Shown: positions 53,843 through 61,000 of the stretch, one piece after another
Position numbering within the stretch: position 1 is the stretch's first letter
Layout: each line of letters opens with the position of its first letter
Assembly (NCBI GenBank): GCA_017592665.1
Contig: JAGFNW010000005.1
Coordinates: 247,125 to 311,124, forward strand
DNA length: 64,000 bases
Direction of reading: 5' to 3'
DNA from: Streptosporangiaceae bacterium NEAU-GS5
Lineage (GTDB): Bacteria; Actinomycetota; Actinomycetes; Streptosporangiales; Streptosporangiaceae
The notes under the pieces: model-generated
What the model was told of the DNA's origin: nothing
The model's input: only the letters and a program-made list of their open reading frames with translations
Databases searched by the model: none
Made by a program: the position numbers and the translations under genes

Positions 53843-54832
53843 ATGAGGCGCCTGACCACTGGCCGCTCCCTCGCCCTGGGGATCGCGGTCGTGTTTGCGC
53901 TGGCATCCTGTGGAAGCTCGGGTTCGAGCTCCACCACTGCCGGCTCTAGTAACGGTCTTGAAAAAACCACCCTTACGGTCGGGGTCCTCCCGATCGCCGA
54001 CGTCGCCGCCCTCTTCATCGCCAACCAGCGCGGCTTCTTCAAAGCCGAGGGTCTGACAGTCAAGCCGGAGATCGTCGCGAACGGCGCGGCGGCAATTCCG
54101 CGCCTGATCAACGGCACTTTGGACTTCGCCCTTGGCAACTACTTCGGCGTCCTGTCGGCGCAGGATAAGGGCGCCGCGAACATGAAGATCGTCGCGGATA
54201 CATACCAGGCCAAACCCGACATTTTTGACATTGTCGTACCAAAAGATTCGACAATTCAGTCAGTCGCGGATCTGAAGGGCAAGCGCGTCGCCGTCGCGGG
54301 CCTGAACACAATTGCGACCCTCGCCGTCGACGCTACGCTTCGTGTCAACGGACTGGCCTCGACCGACGTCCACTACGTCGAGGTGCCCTTCCCCGAGATG
54401 CCGGGCAAGCTGTTCGCCGGCGCGGTCGACGCCGCGTTCCTCACCGAGCCCTTCCTGACCGGTGTGCAGAAGAACGGCGCCCGGAAGATCGCCGACACGA
54501 TGACCGGCGCCATGGCCGACTTCCCGATCGCCTGCTGGGTCACCGTCGACGACTTCGCCAAGAAGAACCCGAAGACGGTCGCCGCCTTCCAGCGGGCCAT
54601 CGTCAAGGCCGAAGCGATCGCCGACTCCGACCGCAAGGCCGTCGAAGCGGTGCTGCCGACGTACACGAAGATCGACGCGGCCACCGCATCGATCATCACG
54701 CTCGGCTCGTTCCCCACGACGCTCAACCCGACCCGCATCCAGCGTGTGGCCGACCTCATGCTGGAGTACAACTACCTGAAGTCGAAGATGGACGTCCAGC
54801 CGCTGCTGGTGCCCCTTCCCGCCGCGCAATGA
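53843..54832 (+). CDS. ABC transporter substrate-binding lipoprotein (NrtA/SsuA/TauA-like)
   Basis: A 329-residue lipoprotein with signal peptide and lipobox LASC, a Ser/Thr-rich linker, then a two-lobed binding fold (LTVGVLPIADVAALFIANQRGFFKAEGLTV; SVADLKGKRVAVAGLNTIATLAV; DAAFLTEPF). The group includes nitrate, sulfonate, taurine and thiamine-precursor binders; the ligand here is not predictable. An optimal AAGGAG precedes the ATG. Its first 500 bases are less GC-rich than the rest of the operon. It is translationally coupled (ATGA) to the permease. Confidence 0.87.
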   Translation: MRRLTTGRSLALGIAVVFALASCGSSGSSSTTAGSSNGLEKTTLTVGVLPIADVAALFIANQRGFFKAEGLTVKPEIVANGAAAIPRLINGTLDFALGNYFGVLSAQDKGAANMKIVADTYQAKPDIFDIVVPKDSTIQSVADLKGKRVAVAGLNTIATLAVDATLRVNGLASTDVHYVEVPFPEMPGKLFAGAVDAAFLTEPFLTGVQKNGARKIADTMTGAMADFPIACWVTVDDFAKKNPKTVAAFQRAIVKAEAIADSDRKAVEAVLPTYTKIDAATASIITLGSFPTTLNPTRIQRVADLMLEYNYLKSKMDVQPLLVPLPAAQ

Positions 54833-55590
54833 CATCTACCCGAGTGATCCGCGGCGCCATCGGCGTCGCGGGTCTGCTCGCCGTCGCCGAGCTGGCCGGT
54901 CGCACCGGCCTGCTCGACCCGGCGGTCGTCCCTCTGACATCGACGGTCGTGTCCGACACGGTCGGCCTCGCCGTCGATTCCGAGTTTCTGACCGATGTAA
55001 GTTTCACGCTCATCGTGTGGGCGGTCGGCCTTGGACTGGCCTCGCTTCTCGCCGTTTCGGCCGGAATGCTGCTCGGCTCGCTGCCGCGGGCCGAGTCGGC
55101 GGTCCGGCCGGTTCTGGAGTTCCTGCGGCCCATCCCGTCGGTGGCGCTCATCCCGCTCGTCACCCTGGTCGTGGCCTCGGACGCGTGGATGAAGATCACC
55201 GTCGTGGTGTACGCGGCCATGTGGCCCGTCCTGATCAACACCATGTACGGCCTGCGCGAGGTGGATCCACTGGCCAAGGAGACGCTGCGGAGCTTCGGAT
55301 TCGGCCGCCTCGACGTGCTGCGGCGGGTGTCGCTGCCGAGCGCGGCGCCCTTCGTGGGGACCGGAATCCGGCTTGCCGCATCTGTGGCGCTGATCGTCGC
55401 GATCAGCGCCGAACTGCTGTCCGGCGGCGCGGGCGGCATCGGCGTCTACATCATCAAAGCCGGATCCGCCGACCGGGTGGACCTGATGCTCGCCGCCGCC
55501 ATGTGGGCGGGCGTGCTCGGCCTGATCGTCAACTCGGTGCTCGTACGCGGCCAGCGGCGGCTGTTCCGCTGGCATGAGGCCCGCACATGA
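54829..55590 (+). CDS. ABC transporter permease (SsuC/TauC-like), first
   Basis: A 253-residue inner-membrane permease of the nitrate/sulfonate/taurine type with about six helices. The EAA-like loop reads EVDPLAKETLRSFGFGRLDVLRRVSLPSAAPFVGTG. It begins inside the stop of the binding-protein gene and its own stop overlaps the next permease. The two different permeases probably form a heterodimeric channel, whereas SsuC-type importers commonly use one permease twice. Confidence 0.88.
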   Translation: MTSTRVIRGAIGVAGLLAVAELAGRTGLLDPAVVPLTSTVVSDTVGLAVDSEFLTDVSFTLIVWAVGLGLASLLAVSAGMLLGSLPRAESAVRPVLEFLRPIPSVALIPLVTLVVASDAWMKITVVVYAAMWPVLINTMYGLREVDPLAKETLRSFGFGRLDVLRRVSLPSAAPFVGTGIRLAASVALIVAISAELLSGGAGGIGVYIIKAGSADRVDLMLAAAMWAGVLGLIVNSVLVRGQRRLFRWHEART

Positions 55591-56465
55591 GCACGGGCAT
55601 GCGCATGAGCGCGCGCACCAGCCATGCGCAGCCGAGCAGACGGTCTGGCCCGCGCCTCAACGCGCGGGTGACCAGGGCGCTGTGGAAGATCGGCGTGGTG
55701 GCCGCCGTGGTCGCGATGTGGGAATGGCGCGCACGGGCCGCGGAGAACGTCTACTTCCCGCCGCCGACGGCCATCCTTGCTCGGATGCGGGAAGCCTGGT
55801 TCTCCGGGCCGTTCACGCACGCCTTCCTGACCGACGAGGCCATCGCGAACTTCCCGCCGAGCCTCGGCCGGATGTTCGGGGGGTGGGGGCTGGCCTGCCT
55901 GGCCGGGATCGTGCTCGGCGTGGCCCTCGGCCGTTCGGACACGCTCGCGGCCTTCGTGGACCCGCTCATCCAGTTCGGGCGGGCCGTCCCGCCGCCCACG
56001 CTGATCCCGATCTTCCTGGTGCTGCTCAAGGCCGACACGCGGGTGCAGCTGGCCACGATCATGTACGGCGTGATCTGGCCGGTGCTGATCAACACGATCG
56101 ACGGCGCCCGCTACATCGACCGGCTGCACGACGACACGGCCCAGGTGTTCGGGTTGACCCGGGCGCAGCGGCTGTTCCGCATCATCCTCCCGGCGGCCGC
56201 GCCGAAGATCTTCGCGGGACTGCGGCTGAGCCTGGCCCTGTCGCTCATCCTCATCGTGGTCAGCGAGCTCGCGGGCGGCAGCACCAACGGCATCGGCTAC
56301 GAGCTGCTGGTCGCCAAATCGATGTACGACCTGGCCGGCATGTGGGGCGTCATCGTGCTGCTCGGCCTGCTCGGCTACCTGTTCAACGCCTCTTTCCTGC
56401 TGGTGGAGCGGCGTGTGCTCGCCTGGCACCGCAAGCAGTCCGACCCGCACACTTCTGAGAGGTGA
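55587..56465 (+). CDS. ABC transporter permease (SsuC/TauC-like), second
   Basis: A 292-residue permease related to the preceding one, with a basic cytoplasmic N-terminus, about six helices and the EAA loop DRLHDDTAQVFGLTRAQRLFRIILPAAAPKIFAGL. ATGA overlap with the first permease; the ATPase follows 3 bases later. Confidence 0.88.
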   Translation: MSTGMRMSARTSHAQPSRRSGPRLNARVTRALWKIGVVAAVVAMWEWRARAAENVYFPPPTAILARMREAWFSGPFTHAFLTDEAIANFPPSLGRMFGGWGLACLAGIVLGVALGRSDTLAAFVDPLIQFGRAVPPPTLIPIFLVLLKADTRVQLATIMYGVIWPVLINTIDGARYIDRLHDDTAQVFGLTRAQRLFRIILPAAAPKIFAGLRLSLALSLILIVVSELAGGSTNGIGYELLVAKSMYDLAGMWGVIVLLGLLGYLFNASFLLVERRVLAWHRKQSDPHTSER

Positions 56466-56468
56466 CAC

Positions 56469-57272
56469 GTGCTCGACGTGATCAACCTGTCCCACACGTA
56501 CGGCGCCGGGCCGCAGGCGCACCAGGCGCTCGGCGGAGTGAACCTCCACGTCGCCGAAGGTCAGCTGGTCTCTGTGGTGGGGCCGTCCGGCTGCGGCAAG
56601 TCGACGCTGCTGCGCTCGATCGCCGGGCTGGTCCGTCCCACCGGCGGGCGGATCCTGATCAGGGGCGCCCAGGTCGACGGCGTGCCCGACGACCTGGCCG
56701 TGGTCTTCCAGGACTACAGCCGGTCCCTGTTCCCGTGGATGAGCGTCGGCGAGAACGTCGAGCTCCCGCTGCAGCGCCGTGGCCTCGACCGCACGGCCCG
56801 GCGAGCGGCGGCGGCCGAGGCGCTCGACGCCGTGGGACTCGGGAACGCGGCCGCCAAGTTCCCCTGGGAGCTTTCCGGAGGCATGCAGCAGCGGGTGTCC
56901 ATCGCCCGCGCCCTGGCGTACCGGCCGTCGCTGCTGCTCATGGACGAGCCGTTCGGCTCGGTGGACGCGCAGACCCGCGAGGACCTGGAGGATCTGATCC
57001 TCGCCGTGCGCGGCCATCACCGCATGACCATCGTCCTGATCACCCATGACATCGATGAGAGCGTCTACGTGGGCGACCGCGTGGTGGCGCTGACGAAGGC
57101 GCCGGCCCGCGTGGCCGGAGATCTTCAGGTGGACCTGCCGGGGCCACGGGATCAGATCGCCACCCGTGAACTGCCGGGCTTCGTCCACCTGCGGGCCGAA
57201 ATCGGCCGACTGGTCCGCGGCAAGCACGCGGACCTCCTGCCCAATCTCCTCCCGAACAGGAGCGTTCATTGA
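56469..57272 (+). CDS. ABC transporter ATP-binding protein (SsuB/TauB-like)
   Basis: A 267-residue ATPase with Walker [12 protein letters not shown] (about residue 39), Q-loop [15 protein letters not shown], signature [15 protein letters not shown], Walker [13 protein letters not shown] and switch His in LITHDIDE. The GTG start is preceded by a GAGAGG sequence. Its stop overlaps the methyltransferase start (TTGA). Confidence 0.9.
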   Translation: MLDVINLSHTYGAGPQAHQALGGVNLHVAEGQLVSVVGPSGCGKSTLLRSIAGLVRPTGGRILIRGAQVDGVPDDLAVVFQDYSRSLFPWMSVGENVELPLQRRGLDRTARRAAAAEALDAVGLGNAAAKFPWELSGGMQQRVSIARALAYRPSLLLMDEPFGSVDAQTREDLEDLILAVRGHHRMTIVLITHDIDESVYVGDRVVALTKAPARVAGDLQVDLPGPRDQIATRELPGFVHLRAEIGRLVRGKHADLLPNLLPNRSVH

Positions 57273-58267
57273 ACAACCAGGAAGTCATCTGGGAACTCAT
57301 CCGTGGATCGTGGCGCTTCGCCGCGGTCACCACGTTCGTCGACCTTCGCTGCGCCGACCATATGAAAGACGGCCCGCTTTCGGTGGCCGAGCTCGCCGGG
57401 CGCTGCGACGCGCACGCCCCCTCGCTGCTGCGGGTGCTGCGCGTGTGCGCCACCAGCGGCCTCGTGCACAGCACGGCTCCCGACACCTACGGCCTGACGG
57501 AGACCGGCAGGCTGCTGATCGACGAGCCGGGCTCCATGCGGCCGGCGATCGTCATCAACTCCGACCCCGACATGCGGTACGCCACGGATTCGCTGACCGA
57601 AACGGTGCGCACCGGCCGCTCGGCCTTCGTGGAGCGGCACGGCGTGCTCTACGATCACCTGGCCACCCGGCCGGAGATCGCGAAGATCTTCAACAACTTC
57701 ATGACCATGCGGACGCTCCCCATCTCGCAGGGCGTGGCCGAGCGCTACGACCTGTCGGGCGTCAGGACGCTCGTGGACGTGGGCGCCGGCAAGGGGCACA
57801 CGCTCGCGGCCGTGCTCCGCGCCAACCCCGACCTTCGCGGCGTGCTGTTCGACCGGCCGCACGTGGTCGCGCACGCGAAGGAGTCGTTCGAGGAGTGGGG
57901 GCTGTCCGACCGGGTCGACTTCGTCGCCGGCGACTTCTTCCAGTCGGTGCCGGCCGGGCACGACGCCTATCTGCTCGGCTCGGTCATCCACAACTGGGAC
58001 GACGCGGACGCCGAGCGCATCCTCCGCCAGATCCGCGAGGCCATGGACGACAACGGCCGGGTGCTGCTGACCGAGCTCATCCTGCCCGAGGACGACTCCC
58101 CGCACATCGGCAAGGAGCTCGACATGCGCATGCTCGGCCTGTTCGGCCAGGGCCGGGAGCGCACGCGGTCGGAGTACTCGACCCTGCTGGAGAAGGCCGG
58201 CCTGCGGCTGACCGGCACGATCGACCTCCCCGAGTACGGCAACCTGATCGAGGCCGTCCCGCAATAG
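57269..58267 (+). CDS. SAM-dependent O-methyltransferase (class II, dimerising)
   Basis: A 332-residue methyltransferase. The N-terminal winged-helix dimerisation domain ([32 protein letters not shown]) is followed by a Rossmann SAM domain with [16 protein letters not shown] (motif I, about residue 170), a GDFF element and [15 protein letters not shown], as in small-molecule O-methyltransferases of polyketide and aromatic pathways. The TTG start lies inside the ATPase stop (TTGA) with CAGGAG upstream, so it is translated together with the importer. The acceptor is unknown; the coupling suggests it acts on, or with, the imported compound. Confidence 0.87.
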   Translation: MNNQEVIWELIRGSWRFAAVTTFVDLRCADHMKDGPLSVAELAGRCDAHAPSLLRVLRVCATSGLVHSTAPDTYGLTETGRLLIDEPGSMRPAIVINSDPDMRYATDSLTETVRTGRSAFVERHGVLYDHLATRPEIAKIFNNFMTMRTLPISQGVAERYDLSGVRTLVDVGAGKGHTLAAVLRANPDLRGVLFDRPHVVAHAKESFEEWGLSDRVDFVAGDFFQSVPAGHDAYLLGSVIHNWDDADAERILRQIREAMDDNGRVLLTELILPEDDSPHIGKELDMRMLGLFGQGRERTRSEYSTLLEKAGLRLTGTIDLPEYGNLIEAVPQ

Positions 58268-58281
58268 AAGCACGTGCGATA

Positions 58282-58314
58282 AAGGGCGCCGCCGGATCGT
58301 CCGGCGGCGCCCTT
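58282..58314. terminator. Strong bidirectional hairpin terminator
   Basis: AAGGGCGCCGCCGGA-tcg-TCCGGCGGCGCCCTT is a perfect 15-bp stem with a 3-base loop, ending the importer-methyltransferase operon and, from the other side, the convergent cvnD operon. Confidence 0.88.
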
Positions 58315-58330
58315 CGCTTTCCACGACGGG

Positions 58331-58921
58331 TTATCGGGCCCAGCCGCCGGCACCCACTCGAGTGGTAAGAGCGTGTTCGACGAGAGAGATCAAGGTGCCT
58401 TTCACCGATTCGCGCCCGCGCGCGTCGGTCCGCACGAGCGGGATGTGCGGTGACAATGACAACGCCTCCCGCACCTCACCCTCACTGTGCGGGAAATGCC
58501 CATCCCACCCATTGATCCCCACCACGAACGGCAGCTGCGCCTCCTCGAAATAATCGATGGCCGGGAAACTGTCCGCCAACCGGCGCGTATCCACCAGCAC
58601 CACCGCCCCGATCGCCCCCCGCACCAGGTCATCCCACATGAACCAGAACCGGTGCTGACCCGGCGTCCCGAACAGATAAAGGATCAGATCCTGATCCAGC
58701 GACACCCGGCCGAAATCCATCGCCACCGTCGTCGTCGTCTTGTTCGGCGTCAACCCCAGATCATCGATCCCCGCCGACGCGTCGGTCATCACCGCCTCCG
58801 TCGTCAACGGAACGATCTCCGACACCGCCCCCACGAACGTCGTCTTCCCAACGCCGAACCCACCCGCGACGACAATCTTCGTCGAGGTGAGCCCACGCCC
58901 GTCAGAGCCTCCGAAATCCAC
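58331..58921 (-). CDS. cvnD: Conservon small GTPase CvnD (second copy)
   Basis: A 196-residue GTPase with P-loop GGFGVGKTTFVG, TTTTVAMDFGRV, LFGTPGQHRF and NGWD as in the first copy. From 58401 upward its DNA is identical to the third copy at the right edge, while the last 23 codons differ. It overlaps a 17-codon remnant of cvnC by 20 bases, the same overlap as in the intact conservon, so it probably now depends on cvnB for translational coupling. Confidence 0.9.
   Translation of the reverse strand: MDFGGSDGRGLTSTKIVVAGGFGVGKTTFVGAVSEIVPLTTEAVMTDASAGIDDLGLTPNKTTTTVAMDFGRVSLDQDLILYLFGTPGQHRFWFMWDDLVRGAIGAVVLVDTRRLADSFPAIDYFEEAQLPFVVGINGWDGHFPHSEGEVREALSLSPHIPLVRTDARGRESVKGTLISLVEHALTTRVGAGGWAR
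58401..58902 (-). repeat. Near 502-base identical block shared with the third cvnD (63499-64000)
   Basis: Reading the two copies side by side at an offset of 5098 bases, I see no mismatch from 58401 to 58902 against 63499 to 64000, where the window ends. Outside the lower boundary the two genes diverge at once. The first cvnD (49240-49824) does not share this identity. Confidence 0.88.
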
Positions 58922-58954
58922 CGAGCACCCTTTCCAGCAAATTCAGATCCGGCT
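58902..58954 (-). pseudogene. Remnant of cvnC (last 17 codons)
   Basis: Between cvnB and cvnD the minus strand reads KPDLNLLERVLGGFRRL followed by a stop, matching the end of intact CvnC (RPDVSLLERVLSGLRRL). The preceding 110 or so codons of cvnC are absent, and the cvnB stop abuts the remnant. This is an internal deletion that kept the cvnC-cvnD overlap. Confidence 0.85.
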
Positions 58955-59380
58955 TTATCGTCTCGTGGACGCCTGAAGTTCCGCCCTTACCGCCGGAGTG
59001 AGCACCTGGCCCGCCCGGTCCACCAGAAGCGTCATCTGGTAGGCCACGAGACCGAGATCGGAGTCGGCCGCGGCCAGCACGGCCAGGCATGAGCCGTCGC
59101 CGATCGACATGATCAGCAGCAGCCCGCGCTCCATCTCGACCACGGTCTGGGCCACCACGCCGCCCTCGAACACCCGGGCGGCCCCCTGCGTCAGGCTGAT
59201 GAGACCGGCCGCCACGGCGGCCAGCTGATCGGCCCGGTCCTTGGGAAAGCCGTCGGAGAACGCGAGCGGCAGGCCGTCGGCCGACACCACGACCGCGTGC
59301 GCGACGCCGGGCACCCCGCTCACGAACTCGCTCACAAGCCAGTTAACGCCGCGCGCGGCCTGGCCGACATCGTTGATCAC
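58955..59380 (-). CDS. cvnB: Conservon roadblock/LC7 protein CvnB (second copy)
   Basis: A 141-residue roadblock/LC7 protein nearly superimposable on the first copy (ARGVNWLVSEFVSGVPGVAHAVVVSADGLPLAF). The C-terminal residues (ELQASTRR) differ from the intact copy (ELQASHPRV) where the cvnC deletion joins. The GTG start has GAGGAG 8 bases upstream and lies 11 bases after the sugar-binding protein gene, so these genes form one operon. Confidence 0.88.
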   Translation of the reverse strand: MINDVGQAARGVNWLVSEFVSGVPGVAHAVVVSADGLPLAFSDGFPKDRADQLAAVAAGLISLTQGAARVFEGGVVAQTVVEMERGLLLIMSIGDGSCLAVLAAADSDLGLVAYQMTLLVDRAGQVLTPAVRAELQASTRR

Positions 59381-59391
59381 GCCGGGACTCC

Positions 59392-60639
59392 TCAGGGCAG
59401 CAGCGGAAGGATCTTCGTCTGGGCCTCGACCGCGGCGTCCTGCGGGCTCTTGGCCCCGGACAGGACCTCCTGCTCCATGGTCCAGACGGCCTCGGAGATC
59501 TGGGCGTACTTGGGACCGTACTGGCCGCGGGGGCGGGCGGCGGGCATCTGCTGCGCGAACGCCTTGACCATCGGATGCCACACCCACGCCGGGTCGGTCA
59601 GCGCGTCCTTGCGGTTAGGGATGCTGCTGAGGCCCTTGGAGATCTCCTGCCGGCTGTTGGCCGGATCGGCGAGCCAGTCGGCGAGCTGCCAGACCGCGTC
59701 GAGGTTGGCGTTCTTCCCGATGGCCCAGACCTCACCGCCGAGTGGCGAGGCCGTGCCGGCCGCGCCCTTGGGCCAGGGCGCCACCCCCCACTCGAACGTG
59801 CTCTTGTCCAACGAGCCGAGCACCCACGGGCCGTTGAACATCATGGCGCAGGTGCCCGAGCCGAACTGGGCGCCCACGTCGGACTGCCCCCACTGGAGCA
59901 CCGACTTGGGGGCGCTCTTGTCGACGTTGACCAGGTCGTCGAAGTAGGTGAGGGCGTCGACCGTGGCCTGGCTGCCGATGTTGGTCACGTCGCCGCCGGC
60001 CTGCCACAGCGCCGGCAGGAAGGTGAACGTGCCCTCCTCGGTCGGCGCGGCCGAGAAGCAGATGCCCGAGTGCTTGTCGTCGGTCAGCTTCCTGGCGAAC
60101 GCGCGGAGGTCCTCCCAGGTTTCCGGCGGCGCGCTCAGGCCCGCCTGCCGGAACAGCGTCTTGTTGTACCAGAGCGCCGTCGTGTTGCTGCGGAACGGCA
60201 CACCGTAGTACTTGCCGTTGTACTGGACGCTCTTGACGACGAAGTCCAGGAACTCGTCCTTGTGCGGCCAGTCGGCCATCTTCGCGCTGAGGTCGGCCAG
60301 CACGCCCTGGGTGGCGAAGACCGGCACGTCGCTGTTGTCGATGGCCGCGATGTCGGGGAAGGCGCCGCCGGCGGCCGCCTGGATGAGCTTCGCGCGGAAG
60401 TCGGCGAATCCGATCGCGGTCCGCTGGATGTCCACGTCGGGGTGGGCCAGCTCGTACTTCTTGATCAGAGAGTTGACGGCGTCGTCGGATTGCGGGGAAT
60501 AGCCGAAGTAGTCCCACCACGTGATCGTGGTCTTGCCCGACGTCCCCGTGGACGTGCTGTCGCCTCCCCCACCCCCCGAACAGGCGGCGGCGGTCAACAC
60601 GGCGACGGCGGCGACGAGCAACCTCGTGGGCGGGCGCAT
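59392..60639 (-). CDS. Extracellular solute-binding lipoprotein, sugar (family 1) type
   Basis: A 415-residue lipoprotein. The signal peptide LLVAAVAVLTAAAC ends in a lipobox Cys and is followed by a Gly/Ser/Thr linker. The family 1 binding fold (TITWWDYFGYS, DNSDVPVFATQGVLADLSAK, GVPFRSNTTALWYNKTLFRQAGL, FNGPWVLGSL) matches sugar or oligosaccharide binders. No permease or ATPase of this class is in the window, so it is an orphan. It is the first gene of an operon with cvnB and cvnD and is divergent from the second cvnA. Start: ATG 60639 with AGGAAG at a 7-base gap. Confidence 0.88.
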   Translation of the reverse strand: MRPPTRLLVAAVAVLTAAACSGGGGGDSTSTGTSGKTTITWWDYFGYSPQSDDAVNSLIKKYELAHPDVDIQRTAIGFADFRAKLIQAAAGGAFPDIAAIDNSDVPVFATQGVLADLSAKMADWPHKDEFLDFVVKSVQYNGKYYGVPFRSNTTALWYNKTLFRQAGLSAPPETWEDLRAFARKLTDDKHSGICFSAAPTEEGTFTFLPALWQAGGDVTNIGSQATVDALTYFDDLVNVDKSAPKSVLQWGQSDVGAQFGSGTCAMMFNGPWVLGSLDKSTFEWGVAPWPKGAAGTASPLGGEVWAIGKNANLDAVWQLADWLADPANSRQEISKGLSSIPNRKDALTDPAWVWHPMVKAFAQQMPAARPRGQYGPKYAQISEAVWTMEQEVLSGAKSPQDAAVEAQTKILPLLP

Positions 60640-61000
60640 GGCTGATCTTCCTGTGGGAGGAACGCGGGAGGAGTGCGGGAGTGAGCGCGCATGACCGGGG
60701 CGAGCGATCAGGACCCGGCCCTTCGGACCAGGAATGACTACCGCTCCGGCTCGGCCGGTGTCAAGAAAACCCCCAACTTCCCCCAGCTTCAAACGCTCCA
60801 ATGGAGTATTTCCCCTCTAAAGGCAACTTTTCTCTTCATAAAGGACATTTACGAAATACGGCACATGGGGCCTTCCGGCCGTTGTCCTGGCAGTGAAACT
60901 GTGCTCTCCTATCCCCGTCGTGATCGCCCCGCACCTCTGTGACCAGGGGTCGTCGAAGATCGACTGTCCCGTTCCATTCCAGAGCGGCGAGAGGTACGTG
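60640..61000. promoter_or_regulatory. Divergent regulatory region between the sugar-binding protein and cvnA (second)
   Basis: A gene-free 361-base region with an unusually AT-rich centre (about 60760-60870), including a repeated TAAAGG-A word (60817 and 60839). It must contain the promoters for both arms of the split conservon. Confidence 0.45.

Noticed and set aside
53500..54138. Extension of cvnA to 1172 residues
   Set aside because: The extra 213 codons are antisense to the importer lipoprotein and its promoter region; the kinase N-terminus begins near 53499.
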